64,000 bases of DNA, taken from the NCBI RefSeq assembly GCF_001293685.1, contig NZ_BCAG01000006.1:804699-868698 (forward strand), given 5' to 3'. Origin of the DNA: Desulfatitalea tepidiphila (GTDB lineage Bacteria; Desulfobacterota; Desulfobacteria; Desulfobacterales; Desulfosarcinaceae). This document shows, piece by piece, positions 25,663-35,014 of the stretch (positions are counted from its first letter, which is position 1; every line of letters starts with the position of its first letter). The notes under the pieces were generated by a model. The model was given only the letters and a program-made list of their open reading frames with translations. It did no database searches and was not told where the DNA came from. The position numbers and the translations under genes are program-made.

Positions 25663-26421
25663 CTACCCCATGAGGTTGGGGCCCTGATCCTCTTTTTCCT
25701 TCAAGTGGTCGTGGATACGGGCCATGGCCGCCATGAAGGCTTCGCGCTTTTCGCGGGCGTAAGGGTTGTACCGGTGCATGTCTTCGAAGAGCTGCCAGGT
25801 GTCGTTTTTGACCACCCCGAGGATGTGAAGCAGGCGCTTGTATCCTTCAGTGTCGATATCCAGGGGCTGGGCGCCGAATTCGGACAGTGTGCGGCCGATG
25901 AAATGGGTGAGGGAGAGGCTCAGTGCGATCTTGCGATCGTGCTCGGCAGGGGTGGTTTCGATGATCTGCAGTTGCCTGGCGCTGAGCCAGGCTTTGATTT
26001 TTTCATATCTTTCAGGACGGATGCGCTCCGGGCAGAGGACGATTTTGTGGCCTTGCAGCGAATGGGCGGCGCTGTCCGGCCCGAACATGGGATGGGTGGC
26101 CAGAATCTCCACCGACGCCGGCAGCAGTTGCCGCATCCAGCGGGCCGGATACTCCTTGACCGAGCACACATCGGCCACCGTGACGCCGGGCCGCAGCAAG
26201 GGGGCGATTTGCGCCAGGGTGGCCTGCATGGCCGATATGGGCACGCAGACGATGACGATGTTCCGGGCGCAGGCCTCCTCTATCGAGACCAGCCGTCCGC
26301 CGGCGGCCGCGATATCCGCAGCCTTTTCCGCACCGCGGGTATAGACCGCCACCTCCATGTCTCTGGAGAGATGGCGCACGGTCAGGCGGCCGAAGCGCCC
26401 GTATCCGATCAGACCGATCAT
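25663..26421 (-). CDS. tyrA: Prephenate (or arogenate) dehydrogenase
   Basis: 252 residues. The NAD(P) site GLIGYGRFGRL is at the N-terminus and the active-site His is in ATHPMFGPDS near residue 108. It converts prephenate to 4-hydroxyphenylpyruvate, or arogenate to tyrosine. It lacks a chorismate mutase or ACT domain. Its ATG overlaps the stop of the upstream aminotransferase gene by 4 bp, making it the last gene of the aroA-aroC-aminotransferase-tyrA operon. The neighbouring aminotransferase raises the possibility of the arogenate route. Confidence 0.88.
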   Translation of the reverse strand: MIGLIGYGRFGRLTVRHLSRDMEVAVYTRGAEKAADIAAAGGRLVSIEEACARNIVIVCVPISAMQATLAQIAPLLRPGVTVADVCSVKEYPARWMRQLLPASVEILATHPMFGPDSAAHSLQGHKIVLCPERIRPERYEKIKAWLSARQLQIIETTPAEHDRKIALSLSLTHFIGRTLSEFGAQPLDIDTEGYKRLLHILGVVKNDTWQLFEDMHRYNPYAREKREAFMAAMARIHDHLKEKEDQGPNLMG

Positions 26422-27572
26422 AGCACCTCTTTGATGTTCTTGAATGCGCGCCGCAGAAGGGTCTCGTCGATGCCATAGGAGATACGGATGTGGCCCGGTC
26501 CATGAAAGGCCTCCCCCGGCACCACCGCCACCCCGGCCCGATTGAGCAGGCGTTCGGCCAGGTCCTCGCTGGTTTCACCCGCCCGCAGGCAGGCGTTGAC
26601 ATCCGGAAAGAGGTAGAAGGCGCCCGCCCCGTGGGAACAGGGGAAAAGTGTCCGGACAAGGGCCTCGGCCGTGTCCCGGCGATTTTGTAACGCGGCGCGC
26701 CGCTGCGCCACGATCGCCGGGTCCATGCGCAGGGCCGCCAGGGCGCCGTATTGGGCGAAGCTGCAGACATTGCCGGTCAGATGGCTCTGCAGGCGGGCCA
26801 GGGCGAGTACGATCGCCTTGTCGGCCGCGACATATCCCAGGCGGAAACCGGTCATGTTAAAATGCTTGGAAAAGCTGCGCACCGTGATCACCCGCCGGGG
26901 GTCCGGACTGCTTGCCAGGACCATGTGATGCTCGCGGCCGTCATAGGTAAAGGCGTGATAGGCCTCGTCCGAAATGAGATAGATCCCGCGGTCAGCGGCC
27001 AATCGGGCGGTTTCGGCCAGGGCCGACGGTTCGTATATCGCGCCGGTGGGATTGTTGGGGCTGTTGACCAGGATCGCGCACGTACGGGCGGTGACGGCCC
27101 GGGCGATGCACTCCGGATCGAGTTGGAAATCGGCGGCGGCTTCGACCAGCACCGGCGTTGCGCCGGCCAGCTTGATCTGTTCGGTGAAGCTGACCCAGCA
27201 CGGCCGCGTCAGGATCACTTCGTCGCCGGGATCGCACAGCACCTGGAAAAGGGAGTACAAGGCCTGCTTGGCGCCGTTGGTCACCAGAATGTTGTCGCGA
27301 TCGTAGCCGAACGATGCGAACGCCTCGGCCAATTGCTCCCGCAGGATGGGCTCGCCTGGAACAGGGCCGTAACGGGTCTGCTGGTCGGCCAGGGCGCGTT
27401 GGGTCGCGTCGATGATCGGCTCGGGCGTGGGAAAGTCGGGCTCGCCCACGGCCAGGCTGATGATGTCTCGTCCTTGCCGGCGCAGGGTCTGGGCGAGCGT
27501 GGAGATGCGGGTGGTACGGGACTCGCTCACCTGCTTGAGCCGGTCGGCCAGATGGGGGGCGGCGCTGATCAT
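26418..27572 (-). CDS. Class I aspartate/prephenate-type aminotransferase
   Basis: 384 residues. The PLP lysine is in [13 protein letters not shown] near residue 234, with [14 protein letters not shown] near 175 and the C-terminal [12 protein letters not shown]. This is subgroup I-beta, like aspartate aminotransferase, which also includes prephenate aminotransferases. Position between aroC and tyrA suggests a role in tyrosine or phenylalanine synthesis. The ATG at 27572 overlaps the aroC stop by 4 bp; the frame is open further upstream but that part reads aroC sequence. Confidence 0.88.
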   Translation of the reverse strand: MISAAPHLADRLKQVSESRTTRISTLAQTLRRQGRDIISLAVGEPDFPTPEPIIDATQRALADQQTRYGPVPGEPILREQLAEAFASFGYDRDNILVTNGAKQALYSLFQVLCDPGDEVILTRPCWVSFTEQIKLAGATPVLVEAAADFQLDPECIARAVTARTCAILVNSPNNPTGAIYEPSALAETARLAADRGIYLISDEAYHAFTYDGREHHMVLASSPDPRRVITVRSFSKHFNMTGFRLGYVAADKAIVLALARLQSHLTGNVCSFAQYGALAALRMDPAIVAQRRAALQNRRDTAEALVRTLFPCSHGAGAFYLFPDVNACLRAGETSEDLAERLLNRAGVAVVPGEAFHGPGHIRISYGIDETLLRRAFKNIKEVL

Positions 27573-28666
27573 GGTTGCAGATTCCCGATACAGCGGGCTG
27601 CCTGGCGCAGCATGCTGTCCATCAGCACCAGGGCCGCCATGGCTTCGACGATGGGAACGGCCCGGGGCACCACGCAAGGGTCGTGGCGGCCTTTGGCCGC
27701 CAGCACAGCCGACGCGCCGCTGAAATCGACCGTCTTTTGCGGGCTGCCGATGGTGGCCGGTGGTTTGAAGGCCACCCGGAAATAGATGGGTTCCCCGTTG
27801 CTGATGCCGCCCTGAATACCGCCGCTGTTGTTGGTAAGGGTGCCCAGGCGGCCCTCTTTTTGAACGAAAGGATCGTTGTGCCGGGAACCGCGCAGGCGCG
27901 TGCCGGCAAATCCGGAGCCGATCTCGAAGCCTTTGGTGGCCGGGATGGAAAGCATGGCTCGCGCCAGCTGGGCTTCGAGCTTGTCGAAGACCGGTTCACC
28001 CAGCCCAGCGGGTACGTTCCGGCACACGCAGGTGACCACTCCGCCCAACGAATCCTGATCGTCCCGGGCCGCCCGCACAGCGGCCATCATCTGCCGGGCA
28101 GCCGATTCGTCCGGACAGCGAATAAAGTTGCCATCGACCCGATCCCGGGTGATCGTCGCCATATCCACCTCCCCGGAAAGTACATCGGCCACGGCACTGA
28201 CCCAGGCTACGATCTGCACCCCGAAACGCTCGCTCAGGATCTTTTCGGCGATGGCCCCGGCCGCCACGCGCCCGATGGTCTCCCTCGCGCTGGAGCGGCC
28301 CCCGCCGCTGGCCGCACGAATACCGTACTTCATCTGGTAGGTATAATCGGCATGGGATGGCCGCGGAATTTGGGACATCTCTTCATAGTCGCCGGGACGC
28401 TGGTCGCGGTTGGGCACGAACAGTCCGATGGGCGTACCCAGTGTACGGCCGTTTTCGACGCCCGAAAGGATCGTCACCCGGTCGGCCTCCTGGCGGTCGG
28501 TGGTCATTTTGCTCTGTCCAGGTCGCCGGCGGTCGAGTTGGGGCTGAATATCGGCTTCGCTCAATGCCAGGTTGGGCGGACAGCCGTCCACCACAGCGCC
28601 CACCCCCTTGCAGTGGGACTCGCCAAAGGTGGTGACGCGGAACAAAGTGCCAAGCGTGCTGGACAT
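27569..28666 (-). CDS. aroC: Chorismate synthase
   Basis: 365 residues. Signatures are [20 protein letters not shown] (residues ~10-29), [15 protein letters not shown] near 125 and [15 protein letters not shown] near 336. It uses reduced FMN to make chorismate from EPSP. The usual GESHG is GESHC here. The ATG at 28666 has AAAGGATC upstream; a TTG at 28687 is in frame but less likely. It follows aroA after about 120 bp containing a strong hairpin, and is coupled to the aminotransferase gene. Confidence 0.93.
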   Translation of the reverse strand: MSSTLGTLFRVTTFGESHCKGVGAVVDGCPPNLALSEADIQPQLDRRRPGQSKMTTDRQEADRVTILSGVENGRTLGTPIGLFVPNRDQRPGDYEEMSQIPRPSHADYTYQMKYGIRAASGGGRSSARETIGRVAAGAIAEKILSERFGVQIVAWVSAVADVLSGEVDMATITRDRVDGNFIRCPDESAARQMMAAVRAARDDQDSLGGVVTCVCRNVPAGLGEPVFDKLEAQLARAMLSIPATKGFEIGSGFAGTRLRGSRHNDPFVQKEGRLGTLTNNSGGIQGGISNGEPIYFRVAFKPPATIGSPQKTVDFSGASAVLAAKGRHDPCVVPRAVPIVEAMAALVLMDSMLRQAARCIGNLQP

Positions 28667-28691
28667 GACATGATCCTTTGACGCCAATATT

Positions 28692-28743
28692 TCGCCCGGA
28701 TGTAACCGTCAGCGCTGCCGGGGGCAGCGCAAAGGCCGGGCGA
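28692..28743. other. Nested hairpin in the aroA-aroC gap
   Basis: The outer arms TCGCCCGG and CCGGGCGA (28692-28699, 28736-28743) enclose an inner perfect 8-bp hairpin GCGCTGCC/GGCAGCGC (28712-28719, 28723-28730). On the plus strand it is followed by TTTTT, the layout of a terminator antisense to aroA. On the minus strand it could limit read-through into aroC. Confidence 0.45.
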
Positions 28744-28784
28744 TTTTTAATATCGATAGAATTCTTTCACTTTAAACTTAAAAC

Positions 28785-30047
28785 TTACGCATACAGCGTT
28801 TGGAATACTTCCCAAAAATTGGGAAACGACTTGGCCACGCAGCCTTCGCCGGTGATGACCACACCCGGCACTCTCAGACCGCTCACGGCGAAACACATCG
28901 CGATGCGGTGATCGTCATAGGTTTCAATGGTGGCCCCGTGGGGTTGCCCGCCGGTGACGCGCAACTCGTCCGGGCCGCAGTGGGTGGCGATGCCCATTTT
29001 GCCCAACTCCTGGGAGACGGCCGCCAGGCGATCGCTCTCCTTGGCGCGCAGGTGCGCCACGTTGCGGATCACCGTGGTGCCCCTGGCAAAAGCGGCTACC
29101 ACGGCCAGGGTGGGCACCATGTCGGGCATGTGGCCCATGTCGATATCGATGGCGGACAGGTCGCCACCGGTCACGGCCGTGCCGTCCGGGTCATGATCAA
29201 CGCGGCACCCCATTCGGCCGAAGACCTCGGCCAGCCCCACATCGCCCTGGCAGGAAGAGGGCGTGACCCCGAGGACTTTGACCTTGGCGCCGGTGATGGC
29301 ACCGGCCGCCCAGAAATAGCCGGCCTGGGAGCCGTCCGGTTCGACCGTGTGATCGCCGGAGCGGTAGGTTTGTCCGCCATGCACTTCGAAATGGGTATAT
29401 CCATCCTGGTGCAGCTCGATACCAAACCGTTTCATGATGCCGGCGGTCATGTCGATGTAGGGTCGGGAGACAGGCCCGCGGGTGACGTCGATGACGAGTC
29501 CGCGCTCAAGGCAAGGGGCCGTCAGCAACAGGGCCGAAAGGTATTGGCTGCTGGTGCCGCAATCGATGGTGGTGTGCCGCCCGGTCGGCGGGCCGCCGGG
29601 CACGACGATGGGCGGGCAGCCGTTGCCCTTTGTCGAGCGGGCATCGATGCCCAGCTGCTGCAGACTGTCGAGCAGGGCCTGCATGGGGCGCTCGCACATG
29701 CGCGGGGTGCCGGTAAACTGGTAGTCGCCGCGGCCCAGGATGGCCAGGCCGCTGAGCAGGCGCATGGAGGTGCCCGAATTGCCCAGGTCGATGGGATCGG
29801 CGCACGGGGCCAGGCGGCCATGGGCGCCTTCGATGACCATATCGTCGCCCAGATCCTCACCCTGGATCCCCATCTGTTTCAAGGCCTCGAAGGTCAAGCG
29901 GGTGTCTTCGCTACGTAGCGGATTGCTGATCCGGCATCGGCCGTCGGACAAGGCGGCGGCGATGAGCAAGCGGTGGGTATAGCTCTTGGAGCCGGGCACC
30001 TGTACGGTGAGGTCCTCTTTGATGGTTTGGGCTTCAATCCGAATCAT
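28785..30047 (-). CDS. aroA: 3-phosphoshikimate 1-carboxyvinyltransferase (EPSP synthase)
   Basis: 420 residues. Signatures are VPGSKSYTHRLLIAA (residues ~17-31), LGNSGTSMRLLSGLA near 88, LRAKESDRLAAVSQE near 335 and YDDHRIAMCFAVSG near 380. It joins PEP to shikimate-3-phosphate. The ATG at 30047 has a GAGA-type site; an in-frame ATG at 30068 is possible. First clear gene of the aromatic operon on this strand. Confidence 0.93.
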   Translation of the reverse strand: MIRIEAQTIKEDLTVQVPGSKSYTHRLLIAAALSDGRCRISNPLRSEDTRLTFEALKQMGIQGEDLGDDMVIEGAHGRLAPCADPIDLGNSGTSMRLLSGLAILGRGDYQFTGTPRMCERPMQALLDSLQQLGIDARSTKGNGCPPIVVPGGPPTGRHTTIDCGTSSQYLSALLLTAPCLERGLVIDVTRGPVSRPYIDMTAGIMKRFGIELHQDGYTHFEVHGGQTYRSGDHTVEPDGSQAGYFWAAGAITGAKVKVLGVTPSSCQGDVGLAEVFGRMGCRVDHDPDGTAVTGGDLSAIDIDMGHMPDMVPTLAVVAAFARGTTVIRNVAHLRAKESDRLAAVSQELGKMGIATHCGPDELRVTGGQPHGATIETYDDHRIAMCFAVSGLRVPGVVITGEGCVAKSFPNFWEVFQTLYA

Positions 30048-30232
30048 TTTAGTCTCTTTCCCGGCCATTGGATGATCTCGACCGCCGCCAAGGGCCTGGA
30101 TGCCCGCTGCCGGAGGTGGCTGTCGATACTGCGTGTTGCGGGAGTCGGCGGTCGTGCCATTTCCGCGGGAACGGTTTTTCCTTTTAGCGCGGCCATCGCG
30201 TCAAAGCAAGCGCTTCGTCGCTTTCCGTGCAC
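30044..30232 (-). CDS. Possible 62-residue upstream small protein coupled to aroA
   Basis: A GTG-started frame with GGGGAG at 6 bp, whose stop TGA overlaps the aroA ATG. The product would be basic and Ala/Pro-rich with no recognised family. Its ribosome site lies in the 3' arm of a hairpin at 30235-30257. It could be a translated leader for aroA, or chance. Confidence 0.3.
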   Translation of the reverse strand: MHGKRRSACFDAMAALKGKTVPAEMARPPTPATRSIDSHLRQRASRPLAAVEIIQWPGKRLK

Positions 30233-30234
30233 AC

Positions 30235-30257
30235 AAAACTCCCCAGTCAGGAGTTTT
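30235..30257. terminator. Hairpin ahead of aroA (AAAACTCC/GGAGTTTT)
   Basis: A perfect 8-bp stem with a 7-nt loop. It ends in TTTT on both strands, so it could stop transcription in either direction, and it overlaps the end of repeat A copy 2. Confidence 0.45.
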
Positions 30258-30541
30258 CACTGAATGTGATTCACAATTACTGACTTGCATCCAAGGTGTT
30301 GTTTAATAAAACAATTCTCCTGGTAACGGGCATCGCAGGCGTGGGCGGAGCAGGTGGCCAGGGCCACGTGAGCCTGCGGTCTTAGAGCCAGTTGAATGCA
30401 AACGGCGGACAAGCGGCCCAGACTGTTTGAGCGCAGCGAGTTTCTGGGCCGCCCGCCGTGCATTTTACTGGCTCTTGACCGCTTGGCGTGTGGCATCGGC
30501 CACCTGCTCCGCCCACGCCGGGTTTGTTGAATCGCGTTTAG
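30256..30541 (-). repeat. Family A palindromic repeat, copy 2 (inverted)
   Basis: About 286 bp, in the opposite orientation to copy 1. The conserved core (a GGCGGGCGGCCCAGAAAC-type segment and its inverted partner) is intact; the ends are TTCACTGAATGTGATTCA and a degraded TTGAATCGCGTTTAGTCA. Confidence 0.8.
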
Positions 30542-30543
30542 TC

Positions 30544-30686
30544 AGTGTCCATCCACAAATGTCCAATTTGCCCGATATCGGCGTTGCCCGAAAAATTTAA
30601 TCCTTGGAATATCAACTATATACCTGCGGTTAAATTTTTCGTGCGGCTTGATCTCAGCCAAATTTGCCTATTTGTGGACGGACACT
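30544..30686 (+). repeat. Family B palindromic repeat, copy 2 (143 bp)
   Basis: It begins AGTGTCCATCCACAAATG and ends ATTTGTGGACGGACACT. It sits 3 bp from repeat A copy 2, between aroA and the UbiB-like gene. Confidence 0.85.
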
Positions 30687-30797
30687 AGTTAGAATCGAGG
30701 CTCTCCGTTCAGCAAATTGACACCCGCTGCGCTTTACGTCATAACGTCTGAAGTCGGACCGATCCACGACCGTCACTTCCCAGATAAGGATGCGAAG

Positions 30798-32495
30798 ATG
30801 GAGTTTTCGTTTAGCAGCCGCCGAATTCGCGGTATCCGGCACTTCGGTGCCATTTCACGCGTATTGATCAAACACGGACTCGGCGAAGTCTCCGAGCGCC
30901 TGTGGCGTCGCAAAACGGACGCCGCTGGAATGACCAAAGGGGGATTGCCCAACCCCGCACGCGTCCGGCGGGCCCTCGAGGAGCTCGGGCCGAGCTTCAT
31001 CAAGCTGGGCCAGTTGATGAGTACGCGCGGCGATATTTTTCCCCCTGATTACATCGAAGAGTTGAGCAAGTTGCAGGATCGCGTTCCGCCCGTCCCGTTC
31101 GAACAGATTCAGACGATCATCGAAAGTGAATTGAAGCAGCCCTTGTCACAGATCTTCGACCATTTCGATCCCCAATCCATGGCCGCGGCATCGGTGGCCC
31201 AGGTGCATTCGGCCTATTTGAAAAGCGGCGAAAAAGTGGCGGTGAAAGTGATCCGCCCCGGTATCGACAAGCTTATCCGCAAGGATATCGAGGTGATGTA
31301 CTATTTTGCGGCCAGGATCGAAAAGCGTTATGAGCTGGGACGCATCCTAGGCGCGGTCAATCTCGTCAAGGAGTTCGAGCGGACCATTTTCCGGGAACTC
31401 GACATGCTGGTGGAGGCCGGCAATATCGAGCGCTTCACCCAGAACTTCAAAGACAACGACGAGATATACATTCCCAAGGTCTACTGGCTCTACACCTCCA
31501 AATCGGTGTTGGTCATGGAGCACATCGACGGCATCAAGATGGATCAGGTCGACGAGATCCGGCGCAACGGCATCGACCCTCAGGAGGTGGCCATGATCGG
31601 GTTGCGCTCGTTTTCCCGGCAGCTGATGCAGGCGGGAATTTTTCATGCCGATCCCCACCCGGGCAACACCATCGTGATGTACGACGGCCGCGTCAGCCTG
31701 GTCGATTTCGGCATCGTGGGCTATCTGGATGAAGAGACCATGCTGCAGATCGCCAACGTCTTTCTGGGGTTTTCCGAACACGACTACGACATGGTGATGG
31801 AGGCCTTCGAGGCCGCCGGCCTGATTCATCCGGAAGCGGTGGATTTCATCCAATTTCGTATGGACCTGAAAGAGATCAGCGAGCCATTTTACGGCCGCGC
31901 CCTCAAAACCATTGCGGTCAAGGATGTCTACGATCAGATCATGCGCCTGGTGCATAAATACCGCGTTGCCCTCCCCCGCAACCTGTTGCTGCTCCTCAAA
32001 ACCTTCATCCAGACCGAAGCCCTGGGTAAAATTTTAGATTCGGACGCCAGCCTGCTGGAGGTGACCCGCCCCTATGCCAAGCGGCTGCTGCAGCGCGGGT
32101 ACGAGGCGCAGAAAATCTTCAAGAACATCGGCCGCGACGCCAAGGCGGCCGGCGGGTACCTGCGCTGGATGCCCAAGTTGACCCACGACATCCTGCGCCG
32201 CCTGGCCCTCGGCGAGCACCGCCTGGACCTGCGGCACGGTGGATTGGAGGAGGCCTCGAGCAAGTTCGAGACCGGCCTGAACCGCCTGACCATCGGCATC
32301 GTGGTGTCGGCCTCCATCATCGCCGCATCGATGATCCTCAACGCCACGGCCCCCGACATGCTCGCTATCGATATTTCCCTGTTCGGTCTAACCCGCATGC
32401 CCCTCACCCAACTGCTGGGCCTGACCGGTTACTGCATCGCCACGATCCTGGGGTTGTGGCTGATCTTTTCGATCATCCGGTCGGGAAAACTATAG
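30798..32495 (+). CDS. ABC1/AarF/UbiB family atypical kinase
   Basis: 565 residues. The family KxGQ motif is in FIKLGQLMSTRGD near residue 70, the Ala-rich loop in AAASVAQVHSAY near 135, the ATP lysine in VAVKVIRP, the catalytic block HADPHPGN near 285, and the metal motif LVDFGIVGYL near 303. Two membrane helices lie at the C-terminus. UbiB relatives support isoprenoid-quinone synthesis; in an anaerobe the likely partner is menaquinone, which is inference. The ATG at 30798 has AAGGA at 7 bp. Confidence 0.9.
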   Translation: MEFSFSSRRIRGIRHFGAISRVLIKHGLGEVSERLWRRKTDAAGMTKGGLPNPARVRRALEELGPSFIKLGQLMSTRGDIFPPDYIEELSKLQDRVPPVPFEQIQTIIESELKQPLSQIFDHFDPQSMAAASVAQVHSAYLKSGEKVAVKVIRPGIDKLIRKDIEVMYYFAARIEKRYELGRILGAVNLVKEFERTIFRELDMLVEAGNIERFTQNFKDNDEIYIPKVYWLYTSKSVLVMEHIDGIKMDQVDEIRRNGIDPQEVAMIGLRSFSRQLMQAGIFHADPHPGNTIVMYDGRVSLVDFGIVGYLDEETMLQIANVFLGFSEHDYDMVMEAFEAAGLIHPEAVDFIQFRMDLKEISEPFYGRALKTIAVKDVYDQIMRLVHKYRVALPRNLLLLLKTFIQTEALGKILDSDASLLEVTRPYAKRLLQRGYEAQKIFKNIGRDAKAAGGYLRWMPKLTHDILRRLALGEHRLDLRHGGLEEASSKFETGLNRLTIGIVVSASIIAASMILNATAPDMLAIDISLFGLTRMPLTQLLGLTGYCIATILGLWLIFSIIRSGKL

Positions 32496-32567
32496 GGGCT
32501 GCAAGGGTTGTCGGGTTTACAAGATTCCTTGGGCTAATCAAAATAATACAGTAATTTCAGAAACTAA

Positions 32568-32603
32568 AAAACCAGTTGGATTCAAAAAGCCACGCCTGGT
32601 TTT
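32568..32603 (+). terminator. Terminator after the UbiB-like gene
   Basis: AAAACCAG (32568-32575) and CTGGTTTT (32596-32603) pair over 8 bp with a 20-nt loop, ending in TTTT. It lies 70 bp after the stop. Confidence 0.5.
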
Positions 32604-32706
32604 GTTGACGTAAACATTTGACGGACCTCTTGCGTCATACGAGCCAAACCGTCCCGCAATGGTTGGACATCATCGGCCGAGGGACACAACATGCGAGAGG
32701 TGAATC

Positions 32707-33108
32707 ATGAAAAAAAGAGCGATCCAATGGATGATAGCGGCGGTTGCAGCGATTTTTCTCGTCGGTGGAAATGCCTGGGCCGACGGCAGGGGTGACCGCG
32801 GCAGTTTCAAAGGCGGCCACGACGGCTATCATGCCGCGCCCCACCATCCCGGTGGCCACGGCCGGCCGGGAGGTCCTCCCAACATCTACAAACATCGACC
32901 CAATGGCGGCCATCATCACCACTTCCATAAAGGGCCGGGCCACTATGGACTGCATCGGGGTCCCGCGTATCGTCACCACCCCCCGCGGCCCCATCACGGG
33001 GGGCATTATGCCCGGCCGGTGCGTGTGGGCGTTTCCCCGCACGATGTAATTTTTTCGGCCCTGATCGGCCATCCGGGGTTTTTGTTGAATGTCGTGGCCG
33101 GCCGATAG
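32707..33108 (+). CDS. Small His- and Gly-rich secreted protein
   Basis: 133 residues. A Sec signal peptide (MKKRAIQW, a hydrophobic core to about residue 20, cleavage after NAWA) precedes a mature region with 20 His among many Gly and Pro, including GGHHHHFHKGP. The C-terminal 25 residues are more hydrophobic (DVIFSALIGHPGFLLNVV). Such His-rich exported proteins usually bind Ni, Zn or Cu, which is inference here. Its AGAGG ribosome site is good. It is convergent with the frameshifted radical SAM gene. Confidence 0.7.
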   Translation: MKKRAIQWMIAAVAAIFLVGGNAWADGRGDRGSFKGGHDGYHAAPHHPGGHGRPGGPPNIYKHRPNGGHHHHFHKGPGHYGLHRGPAYRHHPPRPHHGGHYARPVRVGVSPHDVIFSALIGHPGFLLNVVAGR

Positions 33109-33231
33109 GGCTGCAAACCCAAACCAATGATGAAGCGCCAGACCGCCCGGTGGATTTCCGTGAAACCTTGGAGATCCACCGGGCGGATTGATTTTGGGTG
33201 GATTGCTTCCGGGAAATTTTCGGGTGCCGGT

Positions 33232-34288
33232 TTACCAGCGCCGACAGGCGACGCCGTTCACCAGGACCGTATCCTCGGGCACCGTGTCCTTGGCCCGCAC
33301 TTCCATGGCGCGCAGCTCGTGCCGGTTCAGCAGGGCGATGATGTTGTCGTCGTGCCGGCCCTTGACTTGGGACAGCAGGCGGGAATGCACTTCGATTAGC
33401 ACTTCGCCGCCGCCGAGTCCCCTCTTTTTCCAGATGCCGGGAGATGGCATCCTGCCAGACCGCCGAACGGACCAGTTCACCGAAGGCCGGATGAAAGGGA
33501 CCGGCCATCAGATCCCGGTCCGCCTCGAGTTCCGGTCCGGCCTGAAGCCCCATGCGGATGACCGGAATCTCATGCCGGGCGAAGATCAGGTAGAGTTCGG
33601 CGCACAGGGCCACGGCCGCCTCGAGGGAGAGCGGTTCGTAGCGTCCTTGCTGGTACCAGCGGGCCAGGGGGCTGCCCTTGAACACGACGGTCGGATAGAT
33701 GCGCACAAAATCGGGATTCAGCCCGGCAAGTTGGCGTCCGGTGGATAGCGCACCGGCGGCCGTGTCGCCGGGAAGTCCGATCATCATCTGGAGGCCGATC
33801 TGATAGGGGCGGTCGGCGAGCAGGGTGACGGCCCGGCGGGTCTCCTCGGCCGTGTGGCCCCTGGCCGAATGCGCCAGCACATCGTCCCGCATGGATTGCA
33901 CACCCAATTCGACGGTGGTGACCGGATAGGGCGCAATCAGTTCCAATCGTTCGGCATCGATGGTGTCGGGGCGGGTGGAAAATCGAATGCCATCGACCAC
34001 GCCCTTACGCACATAGCCGGCTGCGGTTGCCAGGAGGAGTTGGATCTGTTCCTTCGCCAGGCCCAGAAACGTGCCCCCGTAGAACGATATTTCGGTGTAG
34101 CGGTTCGGGTCCCGGCGGTGCGCCAGGAACTCGTCGATGTGCTTGCGTAGATCGACCAGGGAAGGCATGGAGGCCTTTTGGCCCGTTGTCGCGTGCTGGT
34201 TGCAGAAAATGCAACGGTGGGGGCAGCCGGCATGGGGAATGAACACCGGCACGATGAACGGTCGCGGCGAAGGTGTGGGTGCGCTCAA
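33232..34288 (-). pseudogene. Radical SAM protein (Elp3/YhcC-like), frameshifted near 33416-33419
   Basis: The N-terminal ~280 residues are a radical SAM domain: the cluster motif CPHRCIFC near residue 22, ISFYGGTFLGL near 68, and VELGVQSMRDDVL near 125. After SRHLEKEG the reading frame runs into unrelated sequence, while the expected C-terminus (LGGGEVLIEVHSRLLSQVKG, then RAKDTVPEDT) continues in another frame to 33232. Removing one base from the GGGG run (33416-33419 on the plus strand) restores a continuous protein of about 350 residues. It may be a real inactivation, a slippage site or a sequencing error. The start is TTG, overlapping the rnc stop. Confidence 0.75.
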
Positions 34289-35007
34289 GCCTCGGGTCCC
34301 CGATTTCTTTTTTCTGCTTCCAGCAGGGCCAGCGCCTGACGGGCCGCGTCCTGTTCGGCCAGCTTTTTGCTCTTGCCGATGCCCTGGGTCTTGAGTTCTC
34401 CGGCCGTCATCTCCACGTAAAAGGTCTTGTCGTGGTCGGGACCGCAGGCATCGACGACGCGGTAGCTCGGCAGGGCCTGGATTTTTCCCTGTATGGATTC
34501 CTGCAGGCGGCTCTTGAAATCCTGCCCGGAAACCAGATCGGGAGCCGCCGCGATGAGATCGCCGAAATGGGTTTCGATGGCAGCGAAAGCATGTTCAAAG
34601 CCGCCGTCCAGATAGATGGCGGCAATGATCGCCTCTACGGCATCGGCTAGAATGGAGTTTTTTTCCTGGCCCCCGGTCTGGATTTCCCCCTTGCCCAGCA
34701 TCAGGCAGCGTCCCAGATCCATGTGGCGGCCCACGTCGGCCAGTTGGGTTTCGTTGACCATGTTGGCGCGTATGCGGGAAAGATCGCCCTCTCGCATCTG
34801 GGGGTAGGCGCGCATGAGCAGGTGCCCGATGACCAGATTGAGGACTGCATCACCGAGGAACTCGAGCCGTTCGTTGTCGCGCAATCCGCCGTCGGCCTGC
34901 TCGTTGACATAGGAACTGTGACGCAACGCCTCCTCCAGGAGGGTGATATCGTTGAACTGGTATTGCAGGTGGTGCTGGAGTTGAAGATATTCGTTGCCGG
35001 GATCCAT
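34285..35007 (-). CDS. rnc: Ribonuclease III
   Basis: 240 residues. The RNase III signature NERLEFLGDAVLNLVIG is at residues ~45-61, with the second metal-binding Asp/Glu in LADAVEAIIAAIYLDGG near 120. The C-terminal double-stranded RNA-binding domain carries KTQGIGKSKKLAEQDAARQAL. It processes rRNA and structured mRNA. It starts 8 bp after the PHP gene on the same strand and is followed by the radical SAM gene with overlap. Confidence 0.95.
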   Translation of the reverse strand: MDPGNEYLQLQHHLQYQFNDITLLEEALRHSSYVNEQADGGLRDNERLEFLGDAVLNLVIGHLLMRAYPQMREGDLSRIRANMVNETQLADVGRHMDLGRCLMLGKGEIQTGGQEKNSILADAVEAIIAAIYLDGGFEHAFAAIETHFGDLIAAAPDLVSGQDFKSRLQESIQGKIQALPSYRVVDACGPDHDKTFYVEMTAGELKTQGIGKSKKLAEQDAARQALALLEAEKRNRGPEA

Positions 35008-35014
35008 AGTGCGC

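Noticed and set aside
27575..28681. A 368-codon open frame on the plus strand
   Set aside because: It mirrors aroC, whose conserved motifs settle the coding strand.
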